From Acidobacteriota bacterium (lineage in GTDB: Bacteria; Acidobacteriota; Terriglobia; Terriglobales; Acidobacteriaceae): 5,201 bases of DNA. Position numbers and translations under genes: made by a program. Every line of letters starts with the position of its first letter. The stretch's first letter is position 1. Of this stretch, positions 1 to 5,161 are shown in pieces. The stretch lies in assembly GCA_003224785.1 (NCBI GenBank), contig QHZV01000033.1, forward strand, positions 1 through 5,201. The letters run 5' to 3'. Under the pieces are notes generated by a model. The model was not told where the DNA came from and made no database searches. It saw only the letters and a program-made list of their open reading frames with translations.

Positions 1-1
1 A

Positions 2-1318
2 CCTGAGCGGCTGACCAAGCTTGATCCGTCCAAACACACAACCCATCGTTGGCCGTCATTCCTGCCCGATGGCAAGCACTTCCTGTTCTTCGCAACCAAT
101 CATTCCGGTACCAACCCGGAGCAGAACGGAATTTACCTCGGCTCCGTCGATAGCTCCGACATGAAATTGGTACTGGCGTCCGACTCGGCTGCTCAATACG
201 CATCCGGATATCTTCTTTACCATCTCCAGACCGCGCTCATTGCGCAGAAGATCGATCCCGCAACAGCGACGCTCTCGGGTGACCCCATCGCGATCACGGA
301 TCACGCTCAGTACGACCCCAGCGTTTGGCGGACTACGTTTAGCGCCAGCGACGAGGGCACGCTGATTACGGTTTCGGGCGAGTCCGCCGCGAACACTGAC
401 TTAATTTGGGTGGATCGTGCAGGTAAAGACGTCGGCTACGCTGTGAAAGACCGCTTATCTGTCGGGGTTCTCGCTGGCTTGCGTCTTTCTCCCGATGGCA
501 AGCGCGTGGCAATCACCGCCGATCAGCCCAGGGCAGACATCTTTGTTTTCGACCTGGCTCGTGGTACTAAGACCCGTATTACATTCAATCCCGCACAAAA
601 CATGGAGCCGTCCTGGTCTCCGGATGGCCAAAAAATTGTCTTTTCGGAGCTTAGCGGATCACGATTGTCGGCTGGATCTACCCTTCATGCGCATCCGTCG
701 AATGGCGGTGGTCAGGATGAATTACTCGCGGCGTCTGAAAACGATACCACTCCTGTAACTTTCACTTGGCCGCAATGGTCCCCTGACGGCAAATATCTCC
801 TTTACGGCAAGGCGAACGGCCCCACCGGCGCCTCGGTTTGGGCGGTCCAAACGAGCGGCGAGAAGAAACCTTTCCTCGTGGTGCAACCACAGGGTCAGCA
901 GGGCACGATTGACGTTTTCAGAGTGTCTCCCAACGGCAAGTGGCTGGCCTACACCTCCAACGAGTCCGGGCGGCAGGAGATTTACATCACGTCTTTTCCC
1001 CAGGCAAACGGTCGTTGGCAAATCTCCCAGAGTGGCGGAACCGCTCCAGTCTGGCGGGGTGACAGCAGGGAACTTTATTTTTACGAGTTTTCAGGTGGCC
1101 AATCACAGATCGACGCCGTCGAAGTGGTCGCCAATGGCGATCAATTGGAAACCCGCAACTATCGAAAGCTGTTTTCTGTTGCGCATATTCTAGCCGGCGG
1201 TAACTCGAATTTCGACGTCACTCCCGCCGGCAATCGGTTCCTCATTCCTGTCCAACCCGAAGTCACCGCCGCGCCCATCTCGCTGACCCTGAACTGGCCG
1301 GGCAAGCTCGGGAAGTAG
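2..1318 (+). CDS. PD40/TolB-like beta-propeller protein, 5'-truncated; probable C-terminal half of a Ser/Thr kinase-propeller protein
   Basis: The frame is open from base 2 to the TAG at 1316-1318 and gives 438 visible residues. An internal ATG exists at 161, but the conserved propeller sequence continues upstream of it (RWPSFLPDGKHFLFF at about bases 47-91), so the true start lies outside the window. PD40-type blade signatures recur: FLPDGK, LSPDGKR (485-505), SWSPDGQ (611-631), QWSPDGK (about 773-793), VSPNGKW (about 923-943) and a last VTPAGNRF (1217-1240). These repeats form TolB-like propellers used for protein binding. The order of motifs and the ending ISLTLNWPGKLGK match the C-terminal region of acidobacterial Ser/Thr kinases that carry a propeller after the kinase domain; a kinase domain upstream is therefore inferred, not seen. 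If so, the protein would be a membrane signalling kinase with this part acting as a sensor or interaction module. It could instead be a stand-alone periplasmic PD40 protein. The gene converges with its right neighbour and has no clear intrinsic terminator. Confidence 0.88.
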   Translation, partial: PERLTKLDPSKHTTHRWPSFLPDGKHFLFFATNHSGTNPEQNGIYLGSVDSSDMKLVLASDSAAQYASGYLLYHLQTALIAQKIDPATATLSGDPIAITDHAQYDPSVWRTTFSASDEGTLITVSGESAANTDLIWVDRAGKDVGYAVKDRLSVGVLAGLRLSPDGKRVAITADQPRADIFVFDLARGTKTRITFNPAQNMEPSWSPDGQKIVFSELSGSRLSAGSTLHAHPSNGGGQDELLAASENDTTPVTFTWPQWSPDGKYLLYGKANGPTGASVWAVQTSGEKKPFLVVQPQGQQGTIDVFRVSPNGKWLAYTSNESGRQEIYITSFPQANGRWQISQSGGTAPVWRGDSRELYFYEFSGGQSQIDAVEVVANGDQLETRNYRKLFSVAHILAGGNSNFDVTPAGNRFLIPVQPEVTAAPISLTLNWPGKLGK

Positions 1319-1331
1319 CGCCGACGTGTGG

Positions 1332-1351
1332 GGCGGGCGCCCTCGCCCGCC
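1332..1351. repeat. GC-rich perfect hairpin just downstream of the propeller gene
   Basis: GGCGGGCG (1332-1339) and CGCCCGCC (1344-1351) form a perfect 8-bp stem around the 4-base loop CCCT, starting 13 bases after the stop codon. There is no T-run after it, so it is not a classic intrinsic terminator, though it could stall polymerase or protect the mRNA 3' end. The GTGGGGCGGGCGCCCTCGCC motif resembles short dispersed spacer elements I associate with acidobacterial genomes; that family assignment is from memory. Confidence 0.5.
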
Positions 1352-1401
1352 AAGCAGCCGGTTATTCTTCCACCAACAATGGTTGTCGCCGTTTCGAGCG
1401 C

Positions 1402-1469
1402 GGAGGAGCAGTCATTTATGGCCACGTTGTGTACTGAATCACGTTTTGGCGAGCTTCAACTTGGCAGGC
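1402..1469 (+). repeat. Dispersed palindromic repeat, copy A (degenerate, direct)
   Basis: This stretch aligns with copy C at 1569-1634. Over the first 31 bases 26 are identical, and all five differences are transitions. The similarity continues through TGAATCA and the tail AGCTTCAACTTGG versus AGCTTCAGCTTGG. The internal palindrome is damaged here (GCAGTCAT/ATGGCCAC), so this looks like an older copy. No coding potential is evident. Confidence 0.6.
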
Positions 1470-1490
1470 CCTAAAGGGCGATCGTTTTTT

Positions 1491-1520
1491 CGCGACGCGG
1501 CCATAAATGGCCGCTCTTCC
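1491..1520 (-). repeat. Dispersed palindromic repeat, copy B (core only, inverted)
   Basis: The reverse complement begins GGAAGAGCGGCCATTTATGG and matches the first 30 bases of copy C at 27 of 30 positions. It contains a perfect palindrome at 1497-1514, GCGGCCAT and ATGGCCGC separated by AA. Only the core is present, without the long tail seen in copies A and C. Copies B and C face each other and could pair into a 30-bp stem with a 48-base loop (1521-1568). Confidence 0.6.
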
Positions 1521-1568
1521 ACGGTAGTTGTTGGGAGTGTGCCGCGTGCACGCGATTCTGTTTGTGCT

Positions 1569-1634
1569 GGAAGAGCGGCCATTCATGGCCGCGTTGTGTG
1601 AATCAGGGTTTCAGCAAGCTTCAGCTTGGAAAGC
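1569..1634 (+). repeat. Dispersed palindromic repeat, copy C (intact, direct); overlaps the 3' end of the LysM-DUF4015 gene
   Basis: This is the best-preserved copy of the element, with a perfect 8-bp palindrome GCGGCCAT-TC-ATGGCCGC at 1575-1592 and a tail (TGAATCA, AGCTTCAGCTTGG) shared with copy A. The tail crosses into the neighbouring minus-strand gene, so the stop codon and last four codons of that gene lie inside the repeat. The palindrome could also form an RNA hairpin just past the stop codon of that gene, but no U-run follows it on that strand. Confidence 0.6.
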
Positions 1635-3036
1635 AAGGTGCCCTCAGCGGGGTAGTTCCACCTGGAGCCTTCATCTCCGGCATCGCGGCATACGGCTTCG
1701 AATAGTCGTTGTTCGCATTCCAGAAGAGGAATCCGACCCCACCCTTGTTCTTCGAGGTCAGCACCTGGACTTCAATGTATTTCGGAGAATAAGTTTTCGT
1801 CCGCCACGCGAACGCCTGCAGCCAGGGACGAATTACCGCACCGCTGGATTTTGTAATCAATTCAAACCGGTCCATGGATTCGCCAATGAAGTGTTCAGGC
1901 TCGTCTCCGGGCCGGGCAATGCCATCCATGCCAAAGAAGTGCGAAGGATAGATCATGGGCGAGAGCACATCGCAATACTTCGCCATGCGCACAATGTCCT
2001 GCCCAGTATGCGCAAGATCAACTGGCCGCTGCCAGGCCATCACTCCGAAAACATCTAGCGAGAGCAGGACGCCTTTCGGGTGAAGCGAGGTGTAAGCCCT
2101 GCGCAGAAAGTCCGCGATCACATCGGCACGCTGCCATTCCGGGCGTGATTTTTGGTATGAGAAACTCGCGTCTTTCTGATCGCCCTCAGCAGGGAAGCGG
2201 ACATAGTCGAACTGAATCTCGTCGGCTCCAGCTTGAGCTGCGGCAAGCGCCAAAGCTATGTCATATTCCTGCACTTCGACTCGCGAAGGATCGGTCCAAA
2301 CCAGTTTGCCGTTCTCGCGCCAAGGCTGACCGGTCTTCTTCGACTTCACTGCCAGCTCGGGATGAGAAACTACCAGGCGCTCATCGCGGAACATTGCAAT
2401 GCGAGCAATCGCATGCATACCTTGAGAATGTAAAAAATGCGTGTACTTCGGCAGGTCGTGGATGTAAACCTTGTGCGCACCGATCAGCGGATGCTCGAAC
2501 GGAATATTGACCGTTCCATCGCTATCCTTAATATCAAACACAACTGCATTGCCGCCCGCCTCGCGCCAGCGGCGGACGATCTTCATGCCGTGGTCGCTTG
2601 CCGCCATCAATCCAGTTAGATAGATTGCGCGTACTTCGAAATCCTTCGGCACCGCAACCGACTTCTCCGCAACCGGCGTATCGAGAATTCCGGGTATGGT
2701 GAGTTCCTGACCAGCCTTCAAAAATGTCCCGTGCACTTCGGGATTGGCACCATGCAGCGCTTGTGCCAGTTCGCTTGAGGTCAGATAAGAGGTCTGCGAA
2801 AGATAATGCCGAGCTACAGAAATAACTGTATCTCCGCGGTGCGTCTCATACAGCGCCGTTCCTGGAGCCGGAAGTTTTGGCTGCGCGATTGGAAGCCCTG
2901 GCATTGTTACTTTCGCGGGTACAAGTTGTGCCGCTTGCGGTTCCGCAGCCGCCTTTACCGTGCGCAGGTGAACTACGCCGAGGCCAAACGCACCCACAGC
3001 CATGACTAGAAAAAGATTTATGCCATTTCTGCGCAC
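1621..3036 (-). CDS. Secreted LysM and DUF4015 (glycoside-hydrolase-like) protein
   Basis: The 471-residue product begins with MRRNG and a hydrophobic stretch (about residues 7-22) followed by VKAAAEP. This fits a signal peptide, possibly cut near A31, or an N-terminal anchor. A proline-rich linker leads to a LysM module at about 61-117 (YETHRGDTVISVARHYL to GQELTIPGI), which in this family binds peptidoglycan or related N-acetylglucosamine glycans. Residues about 135-445 match the DUF4015 putative glycoside hydrolase domain (PF13200): VRAIYLTG, AVVFDIKDSDG, RIAMFRDERL, DEIQFDYVRFP (271-282), SLDVFG (326-331) and DVLSPMIYPSHF (356-367). Conserved acids D168, E273, D277 and D328 are candidate active-site residues by position. 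The expected role is glycan binding and perhaps cleavage in the envelope; the substrate is unknown. The start is GTG, supported by AGGAGA at 3042-3047. The last four residues and the stop come from a spacer repeat. The gene is monocistronic, divergent from the Clp-like gene and convergent with the propeller gene. Confidence 0.9.
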   Translation of the reverse strand: MRRNGINLFLVMAVGAFGLGVVHLRTVKAAAEPQAAQLVPAKVTMPGLPIAQPKLPAPGTALYETHRGDTVISVARHYLSQTSYLTSSELAQALHGANPEVHGTFLKAGQELTIPGILDTPVAEKSVAVPKDFEVRAIYLTGLMAASDHGMKIVRRWREAGGNAVVFDIKDSDGTVNIPFEHPLIGAHKVYIHDLPKYTHFLHSQGMHAIARIAMFRDERLVVSHPELAVKSKKTGQPWRENGKLVWTDPSRVEVQEYDIALALAAAQAGADEIQFDYVRFPAEGDQKDASFSYQKSRPEWQRADVIADFLRRAYTSLHPKGVLLSLDVFGVMAWQRPVDLAHTGQDIVRMAKYCDVLSPMIYPSHFFGMDGIARPGDEPEHFIGESMDRFELITKSSGAVIRPWLQAFAWRTKTYSPKYIEVQVLTSKNKGGVGFLFWNANNDYSKPYAAMPEMKAPGGTTPLRAPCFPS

Positions 3037-3041
3037 GGTTT

Positions 3042-3047
3042 TCTCCT
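3042..3047 (-). promoter_or_regulatory. Shine-Dalgarno supporting the GTG start of the LysM-DUF4015 gene
   Basis: On the minus strand AGGAGA lies 5 bases before the GTG at 3036-3034, which is good spacing. The next in-frame ATG is codon 12 (GTC ATG), inside the hydrophobic signal segment; starting there would remove the positively charged N-terminus. The GTG start is therefore preferred. Confidence 0.75.
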
Positions 3048-3098
3048 GTAAAAGCGCCTTTTTCGATGCTAACTATGTGAAATTTCAGTCGCTAGTTA

Positions 3099-3175
3099 CG
3101 TTAGGCTTCGGGCTTTAGGCAGGCGTCAGATTTCAGGCGTCAGATTTCAGGCGTCAGGCGTCAGGCTTCGGTCTT
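3099..3175 (+). repeat. Heptamer tandem array 1 (CAGGCGT/CAGATTT/CAGGCTT units)
   Basis: From 3120 the sequence runs in 7-base units: CAGGCGT, CAGATTT, CAGGCGT, CAGATTT, CAGGCGT, CAGGCGT, CAGGCTT, then a degenerate CGGTCTT. The first four units make two exact 14-bp repeats (3120-3133 and 3134-3147). Degenerate units (CGTTAGG, CTTCGGG, CTTTAGG) precede it at 3099-3119 in a slightly shifted phase. It lies in the divergent spacer and has no apparent coding role. Confidence 0.7.
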
Positions 3176-3272
3176 CAAGTCTTGAGTTCCAATTCTTCCC
3201 CAACCCCAAGCTCTAATCTGCGGCTGTGTTCGCTTTCCAAATTTCAAAGTTGCGTTCGTAATCCCGTTTTCC

Positions 3273-3314
3273 CCTGAAACCTGACGCTTGAGCCCTGAAG
3301 CCTGACCCCTGACC
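3273..3314 (-). repeat. Heptamer tandem array 2, inverted relative to array 1
   Basis: Six 7-base units follow without gaps: CCTGAAA, CCTGACG, CTTGAGC, CCTGAAG, CCTGACC, CCTGACC. Read on the other strand they are NNTCAGG units like those of array 1, so the two arrays are an imperfect inverted pair about 100 bases apart. The segment GAAGCCTGAC (3297-3306) is the exact reverse complement of GTCAGGCTTC (3160-3169). Confidence 0.65.
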
Positions 3315-3493
3315 TCCGCGGCCCAGTTTTCCCCTCGCCTGCGCAAAAGATTTCTCATTACACGATTTCACCGACGAATGTAGGTGACTCTCTCAAAGCA
3401 GTGGCTGCATCTAATCGCTTGTAGAACGTAGGCTTGCCAGTTCGGTTGAGTTGGCCAGGTGCTTGCTTGTAGTTGGAGTGGCAGCGAATTTTT

Positions 3494-3516
3494 GGCATGA
3501 CAAAAAATGTCATTCC
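3494..3516. promoter_or_regulatory. Inverted repeat, candidate operator of the Clp-like gene
   Basis: ATGACA-AAAAA-TGTCAT (3497-3513) is a perfect 6-5-6 inverted repeat. It extends to GGCATGACA and TGTCATTCC, which are 9-base arms with one mismatch. The A-tract centre and the position over the putative -35 element, about 55 bases before the start codon, fit a dimeric transcription-factor site. The regulator is unknown; nothing in the window encodes one. Confidence 0.45.
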
Positions 3517-3525
3517 GTTGAAAAT
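3497..3525 (+). promoter_or_regulatory. Putative sigma-70-type promoter of the Clp-like gene
   Basis: ATGACA at 3497-3502 matches 5 of 6 bases of TTGACA. After exactly 17 bases GAAAAT at 3520-3525 matches 4 of 6 bases of TATAAT. A start near 3532 would give a leader of about 40 bases. The -35 box is the left arm of the inverted repeat, so binding there would be expected to repress. The match is moderate and could be chance. Confidence 0.35.
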
Positions 3526-3550
3526 AGCCGCCACACCGCGCAGGCCTAAA

Positions 3551-3556
3551 AAGGAG
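3551..3556 (+). promoter_or_regulatory. Shine-Dalgarno of the Clp-like gene, long spacing
   Basis: AAGGAG lies 14 bases before the ATG at 3571 and 17 before the second ATG at 3574, longer than the usual 5-10. There is no ATG, GTG or TTG in frame between it and these codons, and an in-frame TAA at 3547-3549 excludes an earlier start. The first ATG is therefore preferred. Confidence 0.5.
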
Positions 3557-3570
3557 AGCTAGGCGCCCCC

Positions 3571-4737
3571 ATGATGAAGACAATAGCCAGCACAGTCCTT
3601 GACCCTAGTCGCCGGAGCACTGATGCCCGGGATTTCGAAACAGCACTGCATCGCAAGATCGTTGGCCAGGAAGCGGCCGTAGAAAAGGTCGTCGAGATAT
3701 ATCAGATGTTCTTGGCCGGGCTGAATGCCCCTAACCGCCCAGTGGGAAATTTGCTGTTCCTGGGGCCAACCGGATCGGGCAAGACCCGGGTCGTGGAAGC
3801 TCTGGCGGAATCTCTATTTGGCGACGCGCGCGCTTGCATCAAGATCGATTGCGCCGAGTTTCAGCACTCGCACGAAATCGCAAAATTGATCGGCTCGCCT
3901 CCGGGCTACCTTGGTCACCGCGAGACGCACCCGCTGCTTACGCAGGAAGCGCTCAACCAGTGGCACACCGACAAGCTGAAACTTTCTATTCTTTTGTTTG
4001 ACGAGATCGAAAAAGCGTCAGACGCTCTGTGGCAGCTTTTGTTAGGCATCCTCGACAAGGCTACGCTCACGCTCGGCGACAACCGCCGAGTGGACCTCTC
4101 GCAATGCATCATTATTATGACCTCAAACCTGGGGGCAGGCGAGATGAGCAACCTGGTCGAGGGTGGACTCGGATTCGCCCCGAAACCCAACGTGGTAGAT
4201 GACGGCCTCGACGACAAGATCAACCGCACCGCCGTCGAGGCCGCCCGTCGCAAATTTACGCCCGAGTTCATGAACCGCATTGACAAAGTCGTGGTGTTCA
4301 AGACCCTGCGGTCGGAACATCTCGAACAGATCCTTGAGATTGAACTCGGTATGGTTCAGCAGCGCGTGCTCATGGCATCCGCCGCGAACCAGTTCGTTTT
4401 TTCATGCACGCCCAAGGTGAAGGGCTTCCTTCTTCACGAAGGAACGGACGCGCGCTATGGTGCTCGTCATCTGAAGCGTGCGATCGAACGCCACCTTGTC
4501 TTTCCCATGGCAAATCTGGTTGCAACCGGCCAGATTCGCCTGGGAGATTTTGTCCGGGTTGACCTGAACGCCGAAGGCCAGATGACTTTCGTCAAGGAAG
4601 CGGAAGGCGCGATGGTTCCCATGTTGATGGAACGCTACGGCGCGGCGGCCGCTGCACCAACTCTGACCAGTCGCACCGCGCGTCCCATCGCCAAACCGAA
4701 AGAGTTTACCGCCTCACCTGGTAACGAAACAAAGTAG
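3571..4737 (+). CDS. Single-ring Clp-type AAA+ ATPase (ClpA/ClpB/ClpC D2-like)
   Basis: The 388-residue product carries one complete Clp/Hsp100 ATPase module. IVGQEAAVEKV (30-40) opens the domain, followed by Walker A GPTGSGKT (65-72), pore loop GYLG (112-115), Walker B LLFDEIEKA (141-149), sensor 1 at N186 (MTSN), arginine finger R236 (FMNRID), and the small D2 domain with sensor 2 R299 (YGARHLKRAIER). Residues from about 355 form an Ala/Pro/Thr-rich, probably disordered tail. These match the second ATPase ring of ClpA, ClpB and ClpC, but the N-domain and D1 ring (together usually about 400-500 residues) are absent, and an in-frame stop shortly upstream shows this is not a fragment of a longer frame. 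The expected role is ATP-driven protein unfolding in the cytoplasm. LGF (200-202), between sensor 1 and the arginine finger, sits where ClpA, ClpC and ClpX carry the ClpP-docking loop, so a protease partner is possible. The gene stands alone between a putative regulated promoter and a strong terminator. ClpX proper is unlikely, since the N-terminal zinc domain is missing. Confidence 0.9.
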   Translation: MMKTIASTVLDPSRRSTDARDFETALHRKIVGQEAAVEKVVEIYQMFLAGLNAPNRPVGNLLFLGPTGSGKTRVVEALAESLFGDARACIKIDCAEFQHSHEIAKLIGSPPGYLGHRETHPLLTQEALNQWHTDKLKLSILLFDEIEKASDALWQLLLGILDKATLTLGDNRRVDLSQCIIIMTSNLGAGEMSNLVEGGLGFAPKPNVVDDGLDDKINRTAVEAARRKFTPEFMNRIDKVVVFKTLRSEHLEQILEIELGMVQQRVLMASAANQFVFSCTPKVKGFLLHEGTDARYGARHLKRAIERHLVFPMANLVATGQIRLGDFVRVDLNAEGQMTFVKEAEGAMVPMLMERYGAAAAAPTLTSRTARPIAKPKEFTASPGNETK

Positions 4738-4754
4738 TTTCTCCGAGGGAATGG

Positions 4755-4784
4755 AAAAGCCCGGCCAACCAGCCGGGCATTTTT
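4755..4784 (+). terminator. Rho-independent terminator, probably bidirectional
   Basis: GCCCGGC (4759-4765) and GCCGGGC (4772-4778) form a perfect 7-bp stem with loop CAACCA, followed by A and five Ts (4780-4784). It begins 17 bases after the stop of the Clp-like gene. AAAA at 4755-4758 gives a shorter U-run on the opposite strand, so it may also end the convergent minus-strand gene that stops at 4808. Confidence 0.88.
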
Positions 4785-4807
4785 GTTTGGGAGCTGTATC
4801 TAGGGAT

Positions 4808-5161
4808 TCAGACGGACTCAGGCTTCGCATCGGGACCAAGGAAGGCCCCGTAACACTTTGAGCAAATCCACAGCCGACCATTGGTGTAGCCGATCGAGTG
4901 CTCGGGATCCTCGTTAAATTCCCAATTGCAGATCGCGCACCAGTCTTTTGGCCAACCGCCAGAAACAACCTTGAATTCAGGGTCATCGCGCAACGCCGGA
5001 TCGAACGACGCCAGGCCGGTTCCGTCCTGCCTAAACACGTCCAGTGCTTTCCATTCCCGCTTGTGCCAGGCGAATTTTCTCAGCTGATCAATTTGCATCC
5101 GCAGAAACAGGTTCGCTGGTCCGCCGCCTTGGACATCACCGCCGAGAACTCCCTTGGCCAC
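4808..5161 (-). CDS. Small protein with two CxxC pairs (probable zinc-binding), function unknown
   Basis: With a GTG start at 5161 the product has 117 residues. The C-terminal half carries CAIC (75-78) and CSKC (100-103), 21 residues apart, within a Trp- and acid-rich stretch (GGWPKDWCAICNWEF, then GYTNGRLWICSKCYGAF). This four-cysteine arrangement suggests a zinc ribbon or knuckle. The N-terminal part is Gly-rich and then basic and amphipathic (QLRKFAWHKREWK). I do not recognise a named family or function. GGAG lies 5 bases before the GTG and supports that start, but the frame has no stop from there to the right edge (5201) and no other ATG, GTG or TTG, so the real start may lie outside the window and the gene may be longer. 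It converges with the Clp-like gene and shares its terminator region. The balanced codon choice and conserved-looking cysteine motif argue that it is a real gene. Confidence 0.7.
   Translation of the reverse strand: MAKGVLGGDVQGGGPANLFLRMQIDQLRKFAWHKREWKALDVFRQDGTGLASFDPALRDDPEFKVVSGGWPKDWCAICNWEFNEDPEHSIGYTNGRLWICSKCYGAFLGPDAKPESV

Larger units (their letters stand above)
3048..3493. other. Gene-free divergent spacer
   Basis: Between the ribosome-binding site of the minus-strand LysM-DUF4015 gene and the control region of the Clp-like gene I see no credible protein or RNA gene. Apart from the two heptamer arrays, the stretches 3176-3272 and 3315-3493 hold nothing I can name. Short minus-strand frames here translate the heptamers into low-complexity peptide and lack Shine-Dalgarno support. 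A promoter for the LysM-DUF4015 gene should lie at about 3050-3120 on the minus strand, but I found no convincing -35/-10 pair. Confidence 0.6.

Noticed and set aside
161..163. ATG at 161 as the real start of the propeller gene
   Set aside because: Conserved propeller sequence continues in frame upstream to the window edge, and no Shine-Dalgarno precedes this ATG.
1468..1490. GCCCT-AA-AGGGC followed by six Ts as a terminator of the propeller gene
   Set aside because: The loop of two bases is too tight and the T-run starts five bases after the stem; the predicted hairpin would be weak.
1528..2058. 176-codon plus-strand frame
   Set aside because: It is antisense to the well-supported DUF4015 domain, its product has no recognisable motif, and it begins inside the repeat region.
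3120..3168. CRISPR-like array
   Set aside because: Units are 7 bases, contiguous and without spacers, so this is a simple tandem repeat.
3175..3185. TCAAG-T-CTTGA quasi-palindrome as an operator
   Set aside because: It is short, has no promoter-like boxes near it and is far from both start codons.
3491..3510. Possible sigma-54 promoter at TTTGGCATGAC
   Set aside because: The TGGCA half resembles a -24 box, but the bases ten after GG are AA rather than the required GC of the -12 box.
3161..3583. Two short minus-strand frames (65 and 71 codons) in the divergent spacer
   Set aside because: One is a translation of the heptamer arrays; the other overlaps the Clp-like promoter and start region. 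Neither has Shine-Dalgarno support or a protein-like composition.
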